10,739 bases of DNA, from assembly GCA_018224345.1 (NCBI GenBank), contig JAGTUW010000270.1:1-10739 (forward strand), read 5' to 3'. The position numbers and the translations under genes were made by a program. Below, in pieces: positions 1 to 6,750 of the stretch (position 1 is the stretch's first letter; every line of letters starts with the position of its first letter). Source of the DNA: Bacteroidota bacterium. GTDB taxonomy: Bacteria > Bacteroidota > Ignavibacteria > SZUA-365. A model generated the notes under the pieces. The model was not told the DNA's origin. It worked only from the letters and a program-made list of their open reading frames with translations, and did no database searches.

Positions 1-2
1 CA

Positions 3-137
3 CGCGAGCAGGTCGCACTCATTGCCCTCCTGCTCTACGTTGTCGCGGCCTTCGCCTTTTTCGTTTCCTGGGGTTCGTATTTCAACATGCTGCTCCCCCT
101 CGCCCTCCTGCTCTGCGTGGACCTCGGGAGGAGGTAA
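3..137 (+). CDS. C-terminal end of an unrecognised integral membrane protein (partial)
   Basis: The open frame enters from the left edge and stops at TAA 135-137, giving 44 residues. The fragment is strongly hydrophobic: one membrane helix at about residues 4-20 (VALIALLLYVVAAFAFF), a short polar turn containing WGSYFN, a second helix at about 26-38 (NMLLPLALLLC), and a short tail ending in DLGRR. This is what the last two helices of a polytopic inner-membrane protein look like. It may be a glycosyltransferase or polymerase of the envelope, given the sugar nucleotide gene opposite, but that is only a guess from context and nothing in the fragment identifies a family. It is the only credible plus-strand gene here and is convergent with the epimerase-like gene that ends at 491. 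Its start lies outside the window. Confidence 0.6.
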   Translation, partial: REQVALIALLLYVVAAFAFFVSWGSYFNMLLPLALLLCVDLGRR

Positions 138-266
138 CGAGAATCCCAAGGGCGTTGCCCCTGGCTCTATGGATGTCTCCCTTTCTCCCGGTGGCGTTGT
201 CGGTGGCGATGTCGCCCTTTCAGGCTTGTATGGCTTTTGCCACCTTGTCCTTTTATTTCACCATAG
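138..266. other. Non-coding spacer, proximal part of the 353-bp convergent region
   Basis: Between the plus-strand membrane protein stop and the 52-bp repeat array I see only the imperfect duplication described at 151-220 and, at about 253-266, a run resembling the tail of the downstream repeat unit (TTATTTCACCATAG against TTATTTCCATTTAAG), which may be a decayed earlier unit out of register by about four bases. Open frames crossing this stretch run through the repeats and have no protein-like composition. Confidence 0.5.
151..220. repeat. Imperfect direct duplication in the convergent spacer
   Basis: Two similar blocks lie one after the other. Each starts with GGCGTTG (151-157 and 193-199) and ends with GATGTC followed by TCCCTTT or GCCCTTT (172-184 and 208-220). 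Copy 1 is about six bases longer in the middle. Each copy contains a short inverted repeat: GGGC/GCCC at 150-160 and GGCG/CGCC at 205-216. The second of these is followed by CTTT and could act as a weak terminator for the plus-strand gene ending at 137. The look is that of a dispersed, non-coding intergenic element, but its copy number elsewhere cannot be seen from here. Confidence 0.45.
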
Positions 267-490
267 CTGCAACATACGGTCTGGGCGCCGTACTCCGCAG
301 TTATTTCCATTTAAGCTGCTGCAACATACGGTCCGTGCGTTGTACTCCGCAGTTATTTCCATTTAAGATCCGGCGACATACAGGCCGGACGTTGTAATCT
401 GTATTTAACCGCCTGAACGCGCCTGCAAAACACAATCCGGACGTTGTACTCCGCAGTTATTTACCTTTAAGCGCCTGCGACGTAGAGTCC
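267..490. repeat. Array of degenerate 52-bp tandem repeats with stem-forming units
   Basis: Units begin at 267, 319, 371, 423 and 475, an exact 52-bp spacing. The last is cut short at the stop codon of the epimerase-like gene (491). The best conserved parts are a head, CTGCAACATACGGTC (units 1 and 2), a middle, GTTGTACTCCGCAG (units 2 and 4; GTTGTAATCTG in unit 3), and a tail, TTATTTCCATTTAAG (units 1 and 2, slightly changed in 4). Unit 3 keeps the head and middle but has a diverged second half. Unit 2 holds a 21-bp imperfect palindrome (322-342, CAACATACGG / CCGTGCGTTG around a central T) closed by an outer CTG/CAG pair (319-321 and 350-352). In unit 1 a different core, TACGG (275-279) with CCGTA (288-292), pairs inside the same outer CTG/CAG. 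No protein-like frame is convincing here. Confidence 0.8.
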
Positions 491-1438
491 TCAGGTTTCA
501 CTCCCGCGCAACTTTTCACGAAAATACTCGGCCGTCCGTTGCAACCCTTCCCGCCGATCGATACGCGGCTCCCAACCCAGAAGACGCCGGGCAAGAGAGA
601 TATCGGGTTGACGCACTTTCGGATCGTCTTCGGGCAATTCCCTGTGCACAATGCGGCTCGAAGAACCCAGGATCTCGATGACCTCCCGGGCGAGATCTAT
701 CATGGTCAATTCGTCGGGATTGCCGATGTTGACCGGGTCGGCGTAATCCGAAAGCAGCAGGCGGTGAATGCCGTCGACGAGGTCCGCCACATAACAGACG
801 CTGCGGGTCTGCAGACCGTCACCGAAGACGGTGACGTCCTCCCCGCGAATACCCTGCGACATGAACGCCGGAATGGCGCGTCCGTCATTGATGCGCATGC
901 GTTCACCATAAGTGTTGAAGATGCGCACGATGCGGGTTTCCACACCGTGGTAACGGTGATAGGCCATGGTCATGGCTTCGGCGAAACGTTTGGCTTCGTC
1001 ATACACACCACGTGGACCGACGGGATTGACGTTGCCCCAGTAGGACTCCACCTGCGGGTGTATCTCCGGATCGCCATACACCTCCGAGGTGGAGGCGAGG
1101 AGAAAGCGCGCGTCCTTGGCCTTGGCCAGACCGAGCGCCTTGTGTGTCCCGAGCGATCCGACCTTCAGTGTCTGTATCGGGAGTTTGAGATAGTCGATCG
1201 GGCTTGCCGGTGAAGCGAAATGCAGGATATAATCGAGCGAGCCGGCGACATGCACAAATTCCGTGACATCGTATTTGATGAAACTGAAGCCCGGGTGTCC
1301 GAACAGATGCTCGATATTGGCGACATCCCCGGTGATGAGGTTGTCCATGCACAACACCTCATGGCCTTCGGCGAGCAGACGGTCACAGAGATGGCTGCCG
1401 AGGAATCCGGCTCCCCCGGTGATAAGCGTTCTTGGCAT
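491..1438 (-). CDS. NAD-dependent sugar nucleotide epimerase/decarboxylase, probably UDP-glucuronate decarboxylase (UDP-xylose synthase)
   Basis: A 315-residue extended short-chain dehydrogenase. The N-terminal Rossmann motif GGAGFLG is at residues 8-14 in the GxxGxxG pattern. An acidic residue follows beta-2 (MDNL, 31-34), HFASPASP is at 73-80, the active-site loop STSEVYGDP is at 116-124, and the catalytic YxxxK pair is Y146/K150. The segment RIFNTYGERM (172-181) and GDGLQTRSVCYVADLVDG (206-223), with its substrate-binding arginine R212, are typical of the UDP-glucuronate decarboxylase branch rather than GalE or RmlB. The expected reaction is UDP-glucuronate to UDP-xylose plus CO2 with bound NAD, in the cytosol. 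Length fits bacterial members. The ATG is preceded by a strong AGGAGG that overlaps the TAG of the upstream DUF2723 gene (8 nt apart), so the two are probably translated together. A dTDP-glucose 4,6-dehydratase or another epimerase of the family remains possible. Confidence 0.85.
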   Translation of the reverse strand: MPRTLITGGAGFLGSHLCDRLLAEGHEVLCMDNLITGDVANIEHLFGHPGFSFIKYDVTEFVHVAGSLDYILHFASPASPIDYLKLPIQTLKVGSLGTHKALGLAKAKDARFLLASTSEVYGDPEIHPQVESYWGNVNPVGPRGVYDEAKRFAEAMTMAYHRYHGVETRIVRIFNTYGERMRINDGRAIPAFMSQGIRGEDVTVFGDGLQTRSVCYVADLVDGIHRLLLSDYADPVNIGNPDELTMIDLAREVIEILGSSSRIVHRELPEDDPKVRQPDISLARRLLGWEPRIDRREGLQRTAEYFREKLRGSET

Positions 1439-1446
1439 TCGTCCTC

Positions 1447-4287
1447 CTATGGTTCAATGACGGCGAGCGTATCCTCGACGATGTCCAGTTCCTCGACCGC
1501 AGCTGGAATATCCGCTGCACCGGGCATACCGCCTTGATCGATATAGGATTGCAGGATGCGGATACGCTCGGCGATAGAGGGATCACCCGGGTAGAGTTGT
1601 TCGGCACGACGGAGAATGTCGATTCCCTTCTGCCATTGCTGGGTCACCTCATAGTACTCAAGCAGGAAGAAGTACGGAGAACGCATGGTCGCCTGTCCCG
1701 TCGGATCCCTCTCGAGCTGCTCGAGATACCACTCCTCGAGCGGGTCCGCAATTCTCCGGTAGCTCGCCGTATCATCCATCATCATGTACATATTCGCCAG
1801 ATCTGTCTGGAGAGAGCGATCAAAGGTGTGATACTCACTCGGAATAGTTTCCTCCATTTTCGCAAGTACCTGACGAGCACCATCGGGATCGTTTTCATCC
1901 TGCAACAATACCTGCGCCAGACCCATATGCAGAACGCGGAAACTGTAAATCATCTTCATACTGGCTTCGTCGAGATTGATGCGCGGGTTGTTCAGCTCCC
2001 GGAACATGAAGCCGTAGGAGAGAGTGCTGTCCGCTTTCTGGCGCAATTCTGTCAGATGCTTCTTCGTGACAGAAGCATTTACATTTGTGTAATAGCGATT
2101 TCCACGCTGCGGCAACGCCACAGGCGCAACGCGATAGACCAATCCTTCCACAATGAGGTGGTTTTCCAGAGAAAGACGGTCGCTCGGCGCCGTGCTGAGA
2201 GCGAAGCAAATCGGCCGCTCACTGAAATTGTTGTTGAGAATATCGATGATCAGAAGGTCCTGCACACGAAGACCGTCCGTGCCTGCAGGATCTTGCCAGG
2301 TTGAGCTCACTTCGAACTCCATTCTGTCCGGCAACTCTCTGTCTGACTGAAAATACGGATGCATCTCCAGCGATCCGAAGTTGAAGTTTTCCTTGTCGAT
2401 CGGGACACGCAGTCTCTGCGTACTCCACTGCACGGGACGCAGACGTTCGAGTTCGGCGGTGGAATAGGAAAATTTTATGGTTTTGGCTCCGTAAGGACGC
2501 TCGTTCTTCATCTGCTTGCTGTACCACGATGTGTTGAGCAGACTCAGATTGACGACACGGACATCACGCCGCACGCCGGCAACGTATTGCAGATACCAGA
2601 CAGGGAAGGTGTCGTTGTCCCCTCCGGTGAACAGAATGGCATCCTGATCGCAGCTCTGAAGGAGATTGTATGCATAATCAAAGGCGACATAGTTGAGGTG
2701 TCGGTCATGGGTATTGTAGTTCTGCGCCAACATGTTGCCTGGCCCGATAACAAGCAGCATGACAGCCAGGGCAACACCGACGGCCTCATTCCGGCCGGTC
2801 TTCGAAAGCAGCAGGTCGATCAGACCGTAGACACCGATGCCGACCCACATGGCAAAGACATAGAATGAACCGACAAAGAAATAATCACGCTCCCGGACCT
2901 GCGGCTCGGCCATGTTGAAATACAGCACCAGACCGATGCCTGTCATGAAGAACAGCGCGGCAGTTGCAGTTCCGGTCCTGAAATCCTTCCGGAAATGATA
3001 GTACATGCCAAGCAAACCGAGCAGGAGCGGGATGGCATAGTGCCGGTTCGGGTAATCGGGGCTTTCCGACCAGGCATCGACATCCCCGATAAATGCGACC
3101 GGCGCATCCTGTATGTCTCCGGCACGCCCGACAAAATTCCACATGAAGTAGCGCAGATAGATATGTCCCAACTGGAATTTCAGGAAGTACTCGATATCCG
3201 AGGAATACTTGGCATAGGCATTCGTGTGTTCCGGACTCCAGCGACGCGGAAGAAAATCCTTTTTATTGAAATCGATCTGCCGCGAGCGGTCATTGAAATT
3301 CGGTCCGCTCAGCAACGGATAGGTGCCGTACTGATCGCGGTTGAGGTAACTGTAAAGGCCTTCGATCGTGTCTGGAGCGTTCTCGTTCAATGCAGGTTGC
3401 TGACCGGAACGGATCGGGATAAGTGTATACGTGCTGAAGCCCAGCATGATGAGCAGTATGGCCAGTGCGACCATGCGCAACTGGGCCTGAATCTTTTCTC
3501 TCGCGACAACAACGATCAGGCCGGCAACCAGCAGGAGAAGGAAGAACTGCCCTGCGCCGCTGCCAAGCATGGCAGGCACGTATTTGACAATACCCGGGTA
3601 AATGACGAAGAAACCTCCGGCAATGAGAGCGATTGCGATTCCGAAGGTCCGCGGAGTGATGTCTTCGCGCTTGCGATCGCGGAAATAAATCAGAACAAAC
3701 ACGAAGAAGAGAGCAAGCAGGGTCAGCAGATGTACACTCAGACTCAAGCCTACCAGATAGGCGATCAGCAACAGGGATCGCTCTGTCTTGAACACACCGA
3801 TTTTGTAATACCACTCCGTGGCGATCCAGACGACAAGCGCAATGAAGAACGTACTGTTCGCGTATACTTCCGCCTCGGCGGCGTTGAACCAGAACGTTTC
3901 ACTGAATGACAGGGTGAATGCCCCGATCGCAGATGCGATGATCATAATCAACGCTCCCGGCACGTGTTGCGGATCACCCTTCCACTCACGGAACAGGCGC
4001 ATCGATACCAGGTAGACGAAGAGTACAGCGAAGGCACTCGAGAAAGTGGAGATCAGATTCACGCGGAATGCGATATCGTCCCCCAGAGGAAGCAGAGAGA
4101 ACATGCGACCGACGATCTGGAAGAAGGGCGCACCCGGAGGATGCATGATGCCCATGGTCACTGCGGAAGTGATCCGTTCGCTGCAATCCCAGAATGAAAT
4201 CGTCGGGGCGACGGTCATGATATGAATGATGCCCGCGATCAGAAACACGATCGCAGCGGATATTCGGTTCCAGAGTGTGAATTTCAT
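1447..4287 (-). CDS. DUF2723 family large membrane protein, putative GT-C type glycosyltransferase with C-terminal helical-repeat region
   Basis: 946 residues. The N-terminal half is polytopic: helix 1 at about residues 10-29, then many hydrophobic segments up to about 515. Family hallmarks are SFWDCSE (31-37; relatives usually have WDCGE), HPPGAP (49-54), FWFNAAEAEVY (132-142), EPQVRERDYFFVGSFY (461-476) and LFTGGDNDTFPVWYLQ (552-567). The last opens a soluble domain expected on the outer side of the inner membrane. Residues about 770-925 are helical and TPR-like, including a WQKGIDILRRAEQLYPGDPS stretch, and the protein ends in an acidic tail. DUF2723 is homologous to eukaryotic TMEM260, a protein O-mannosyltransferase, so transfer of a sugar from a lipid carrier is the likely role; donor and acceptor are unknown. 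The aspartate of WDCSE is the candidate catalytic residue by analogy with GT-C enzymes. The start has no visible Shine-Dalgarno but matches the first helix well. Confidence 0.85.
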   Translation of the reverse strand: MKFTLWNRISAAIVFLIAGIIHIMTVAPTISFWDCSERITSAVTMGIMHPPGAPFFQIVGRMFSLLPLGDDIAFRVNLISTFSSAFAVLFVYLVSMRLFREWKGDPQHVPGALIMIIASAIGAFTLSFSETFWFNAAEAEVYANSTFFIALVVWIATEWYYKIGVFKTERSLLLIAYLVGLSLSVHLLTLLALFFVFVLIYFRDRKREDITPRTFGIAIALIAGGFFVIYPGIVKYVPAMLGSGAGQFFLLLLVAGLIVVVAREKIQAQLRMVALAILLIMLGFSTYTLIPIRSGQQPALNENAPDTIEGLYSYLNRDQYGTYPLLSGPNFNDRSRQIDFNKKDFLPRRWSPEHTNAYAKYSSDIEYFLKFQLGHIYLRYFMWNFVGRAGDIQDAPVAFIGDVDAWSESPDYPNRHYAIPLLLGLLGMYYHFRKDFRTGTATAALFFMTGIGLVLYFNMAEPQVRERDYFFVGSFYVFAMWVGIGVYGLIDLLLSKTGRNEAVGVALAVMLLVIGPGNMLAQNYNTHDRHLNYVAFDYAYNLLQSCDQDAILFTGGDNDTFPVWYLQYVAGVRRDVRVVNLSLLNTSWYSKQMKNERPYGAKTIKFSYSTAELERLRPVQWSTQRLRVPIDKENFNFGSLEMHPYFQSDRELPDRMEFEVSSTWQDPAGTDGLRVQDLLIIDILNNNFSERPICFALSTAPSDRLSLENHLIVEGLVYRVAPVALPQRGNRYYTNVNASVTKKHLTELRQKADSTLSYGFMFRELNNPRINLDEASMKMIYSFRVLHMGLAQVLLQDENDPDGARQVLAKMEETIPSEYHTFDRSLQTDLANMYMMMDDTASYRRIADPLEEWYLEQLERDPTGQATMRSPYFFLLEYYEVTQQWQKGIDILRRAEQLYPGDPSIAERIRILQSYIDQGGMPGAADIPAAVEELDIVEDTLAVIEP

Positions 4288-4321
4288 AGATATTTCAATA
4301 CTGATGTTATGTTGCCTTCAT

Positions 4322-4352
4322 GGAAAAATACCACAGCGGCTCCTTGCCGCCT
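4322..4352 (-). terminator. Possible Rho-independent terminator after the small two-helix protein gene
   Basis: Read on the minus strand, a GC-rich stem GCGGC / GCCGC (4350-4346 and 4340-4336) with loop AAGGA is followed after a few bases by TATTTTT (4330-4324). The stem can be lengthened to about seven pairs with flanking CAG/CTG if one G is bulged. It lies about 40 nt after the stop at 4394 and about 35 nt before the DUF2723 start, so it could separate the two transcription units or act as an attenuator in the DUF2723 leader. The stem is short, so this is tentative. Confidence 0.35.
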
Positions 4353-4393
4353 GCCCGTCCTGCCGTCTGTTCCCGATAGCTCGTGCAAGACGG

Positions 4394-4663
4394 CTAAGTC
4401 CCTGCCTGTTCGGGATCCGTTTTCTTCTTCCTGAAAATGATTCCGACTGGAATTATGATACAATACGCAATAAAAAGAATGATCGGAGCGATGGTCACCG
4501 AAACCGGACTGATGTCGTCCCCCATCATCATGACGAGATAGCCGATGATCAATACGGCCACACCCGCAATGAGTATCATGTAGTTGATCTTCTGCGGCAG
4601 CTCCGCTTTCGGGGCATCGAGCAACCGGCGACTGCTTTTCCGTTTCCTCTGTACTTTGGCCAT
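4394..4663 (-). CDS. Small two-helix inner-membrane protein, DUF3098-like
   Basis: 89 residues. A basic N-terminus (KVQRKRKSSRR) precedes helix 1 at about 28-47 (YMILIAGVAVLIIGYLVMM), a short loop with GDDISPVSV, helix 2 at about 56-77 (TIAPIILFIAYCIIIPVGII) and a basic tail RKKK before the end. The arrangement Lys/Asn-Tyr before helix 1, a glycine-rich first helix, and an I-A-P-I-I-L second helix resembles DUF3098 proteins of Bacteroidota and relatives, whose function is unknown. The assignment is from memory of the pattern and is not firm. The start is supported by GGAG about 8 nt upstream. It sits 74 nt after lolD and 106 nt before the DUF2723 gene on the same strand. By topology both termini should be cytoplasmic. 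Confidence 0.7.
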   Translation of the reverse strand: MAKVQRKRKSSRRLLDAPKAELPQKINYMILIAGVAVLIIGYLVMMMGDDISPVSVTIAPIILFIAYCIIIPVGIIFRKKKTDPEQAGT

Positions 4664-4737
4664 ACAACAACTCCAATGCGTTCATACTGAAAGTTCTGTC
4701 AAAAAAACTAAAATACGAAACTCGAAGCGGATAATTC

Positions 4738-5424
4738 TCATACCCGGCCGAGAAGTTTCCCTTCATGCAGGCGCAGTGTGGCATCCGCACGTGCTGCCAG
4801 ATCGCCGTCATGCGTGACGATGACGAAGGTCTGTCCGTTGTCCCGTGCCAGCGACCAGAGCAGTTCGTGCAACATCGCCGCATTGTCCTCATCAAGATTC
4901 CCCGACGGTTCATCGGCCAGCACCAGCCGGGGGTTGTTCACCAGCGCCCTCGCAACGGCAATGCGCTGCTGCTCACCGCCGGAGAGTTCCGAAGGACGCG
5001 CATCGGCGCGATGCGAAACCTTGACGATGTCGAGCAGCGTGTCGGCACGGCGCTCCGCTTCCGTAAGCGACGCACCGCCGATCATCGCGGGAATGGCGAT
5101 GTTCTCCCGCGCGCTGAATTCCGGTAACAGATGATGGAACTGGAAGACGAAGCCCATATTCCTGTTCCGGAACGCCGCGAGGCGATGATCATCCATTGCA
5201 AAGATGTCCTCTCCATCAAGAAGCACAGAACCGGAATCCGGCCGGTCGAGCGCACCGATGACATGCAGCAAGGTGCTCTTGCCTGCACCGGAGGCGCCGA
5301 CAATGGCGACGACCTCTCCGGGCAGGACATCAAAGGATGTGCCGCGCAACACCTCGAGCCGGCCAGTGGCGCCGGTGGCGTAGGTCTTGTAAACGTCATG
5401 TACCTGCACGATGGGTTGTTTCAT
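4738..5424 (-). CDS. lolD: LolD-type ABC transporter ATP-binding protein (lipoprotein export)
   Basis: 228 residues, close to the usual LolD length. Walker A GASGAGKST is at 43-51, the Q-loop within FVFQFHHLLPEFSARENI is at 92-109 (Q95), the signature LSGGEQQ at 147-153, Walker B LVLADEP at 167-173, the D-loop SGNLD follows, and the switch histidine is H205 in VTHD. The FQFHHLLPEF wording around the Q-loop is characteristic of LolD as against MacB or FtsE. It should power release of outer-membrane lipoproteins from the inner membrane together with the two permeases encoded just upstream. I chose ATG 5424 (MKQPIV) rather than the in-frame ATG at 5430 because AGAGGA (5436-5431) lies 6 nt before the former and touches the latter. 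The gene follows permease 2 after 106 nt, longer than other gaps in this cluster. Confidence 0.9.
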   Translation of the reverse strand: MKQPIVQVHDVYKTYATGATGRLEVLRGTSFDVLPGEVVAIVGASGAGKSTLLHVIGALDRPDSGSVLLDGEDIFAMDDHRLAAFRNRNMGFVFQFHHLLPEFSARENIAIPAMIGGASLTEAERRADTLLDIVKVSHRADARPSELSGGEQQRIAVARALVNNPRLVLADEPSGNLDEDNAAMLHELLWSLARDNGQTFVIVTHDGDLAARADATLRLHEGKLLGRV

Positions 5425-5530
5425 ATACATTCCTCTGAGACAGGAAAAAATTGTGTGCCGGTTCGCCGGAGGTTCTCTGCCGCCGTTACGAAGCGGATGC
5501 CAGTCACATACAGTATGAGTCCACCCGCTT
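5425..5530 (-). other. 106-nt leader between permease 2 and lolD with inverted repeats and a T6 run
   Basis: Three elements lie on the minus strand. AAGCGG just after the permease stop can pair with CCGCTT some 30 nt later. A perfect 11-bp palindrome CATACTGTATG lies between them. A small CCGG-CGAA-CCGG hairpin (5469-5458) precedes TTTTTT (5450-5445), which itself lies just before the lolD ribosome-binding site. Together they could form an attenuator or internal processing site that adjusts lolD against the permeases. Stems are short and I see no clear promoter, so the role is uncertain. Confidence 0.3.
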
Positions 5531-6748
5531 TCATTCCCACCGCACCGCATCGATGATGTTGACACTGCGTGCCCGTCGCGCGGGATACCAGGCCGCAAGG
5601 AGACAGAGCCCGAACGTCCCCGCCACAATCAGTGCGATATCACTGAAGCGCAATTCCACGGGAATCGCCGGGATGATGAACGCTGCGTCGAGAGAAAGCA
5701 ACCCATAACTTCCCTGCAACCAGGTGAGCAGCACGCCGATGAAGAGTCCCGCTGCCACACCGATGGTTCCGATCCATACGCCTTCAAGCAGGAAAATATG
5801 CTGCACACTGCGATCCGTCATACCCATGGTGCGCAGTATCCCGATATCCCGTTTTTTCTCCAGTACCAGCATGGTCAACGAGGCGAGAATATTGAACACG
5901 GCGACGGCAATGATAACACCGAGGAGTATAAAGGCGCTCCAGCGCTCGATGGCCATGACGGAATAGAGATCCTTGTGAAGATCGAACCAGGTCAGCACAT
6001 TCCATCCCGGCCCGATACTTTGCAGCAGTTGCGTCTGTACCGCATCGCTGTCGTCGACATCGTCAAGCCGCAATTCATAGCCGGTCAGCGTGCTCTCCAT
6101 GCGAAACAGCCGCCGCGTATCGTCCAGAGCGAGAAAGGCGTACGCACCGTCGTAGAGTTTGTTCTGAGAATCATAGATGCCGGTCACCGGACAACGCAGC
6201 ACCGTCGGTGTGACGTATTGCGTCAGCAGCTTTTCCATACCGGCCGGACTGTACACGACAACCGTATCACCGACGAGCACACGCATGCGATCGGCCAGTC
6301 CCACACCGAGGACAATACCGTTACGTTCGGAAAAGGAGAAATCGCCGAGGATGATTTTTTCCGTCACACGCGTCACATCATGCATACTGTCGGGATGCAC
6401 ACCCTTGACCATCACGAATTGCGAATTCCCGTCGGTCATGAGCATGGCCTTGCGCTCGATAAACGGCGACAGTCCGCGTACACCGTCGATGCCGGCGAGA
6501 AGGCTGCGCACTTCCGTCTCGTCTGCCCCCTCACTCCGCGGAATACGTTCGACTTTGACGTGCGGATCGAAATCCTGAAGAATCGATATCACCAGTGTGT
6601 TGAAGCCGTTGAACACGGACATGACGACAATCAGCGCTGCGACACCGAACATGATGCCGAGCGTGGCCAGAAGTGATATCAGGTTGATGAAACTGAACCG
6701 CTTCTTGCCGTAGAGATAACGCCGCGCTATGAAACGTTCGATCTGCAT
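5531..6748 (-). CDS. lolE: LolC/LolE-type ABC transporter permease (second of pair)
   Basis: 405 residues with the four-helix LolC/E/MacB plan: an amphipathic N-terminus FIARRYLYGKKRFSFINLIS, helix 1 at about 20-46 (GIMFGVAALIVVMSVFNGF), a large periplasmic domain of about 220 residues, helices 2 and 3 at about 265-345 around the cytoplasmic EKKRDIGILRTMGM coupling segment, and a last helix at about 371-390 ending in YPARRARSVNIIDAVRWE. The start was chosen at ATG 6748 because it gives this typical N-terminus and lies 2 nt after the stop of permease 1; the frame is open further upstream inside permease 1. There is no good Shine-Dalgarno, so translational coupling is likely. The LISLLATLGI stretch is slightly more LolE-like, but calling it LolE rather than LolC is arbitrary. 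It should act with lolD in lipoprotein release. Confidence 0.85.
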   Translation of the reverse strand: MQIERFIARRYLYGKKRFSFINLISLLATLGIMFGVAALIVVMSVFNGFNTLVISILQDFDPHVKVERIPRSEGADETEVRSLLAGIDGVRGLSPFIERKAMLMTDGNSQFVMVKGVHPDSMHDVTRVTEKIILGDFSFSERNGIVLGVGLADRMRVLVGDTVVVYSPAGMEKLLTQYVTPTVLRCPVTGIYDSQNKLYDGAYAFLALDDTRRLFRMESTLTGYELRLDDVDDSDAVQTQLLQSIGPGWNVLTWFDLHKDLYSVMAIERWSAFILLGVIIAVAVFNILASLTMLVLEKKRDIGILRTMGMTDRSVQHIFLLEGVWIGTIGVAAGLFIGVLLTWLQGSYGLLSLDAAFIIPAIPVELRFSDIALIVAGTFGLCLLAAWYPARRARSVNIIDAVRWE

Positions 6749-6750
6749 AC

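Noticed and set aside
129..134. Perfect AGGAGG on the plus strand at the end of the membrane protein gene, as a ribosome-binding site for a downstream gene
   Set aside because: No ATG, GTG or TTG lies at a usable distance, and the frames beyond run through the repeats. It is most simply explained as Gly-Arg-Arg codons.
169..397. Plus-strand open frames across the convergent spacer
   Set aside because: They translate the tandem repeats into repeated peptide scraps such as TPQLFPFK, have no good start context and no domain-like composition.
267..490. CRISPR array
   Set aside because: The 52-bp period has no alternation of constant repeat and unique spacer, the units are degenerate throughout, and no cas gene is nearby.
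2995..3909. 304-residue plus-strand open frame
   Set aside because: It lies wholly antisense to the DUF2723 gene, whose motifs are clear. Its own sequence is low in hydrophobic order and shows no recognised motif.
4697..4707. TTGACA with an adjoining T-run (minus strand) as a promoter or terminator between lolD and the small membrane protein gene
   Set aside because: No -10-like sequence stands 16-18 nt downstream, no TAnnTTTG-type element is seen, and the only upstream hairpin is too weak to call a terminator.
5430..5628. Longer N-terminal extension of lolD reaching into permease 2
   Set aside because: The extension has no homology to LolD, while AGAGGA at 5436-5431 sets the start at 5424 and gives the normal family length.
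5798..6676. 292-residue plus-strand open frame, and a similar one at 7162-7809
   Set aside because: Both are antisense shadows of the LolC/E permease genes, rich in His and Asp from the opposite-strand codon bias, with no family features.
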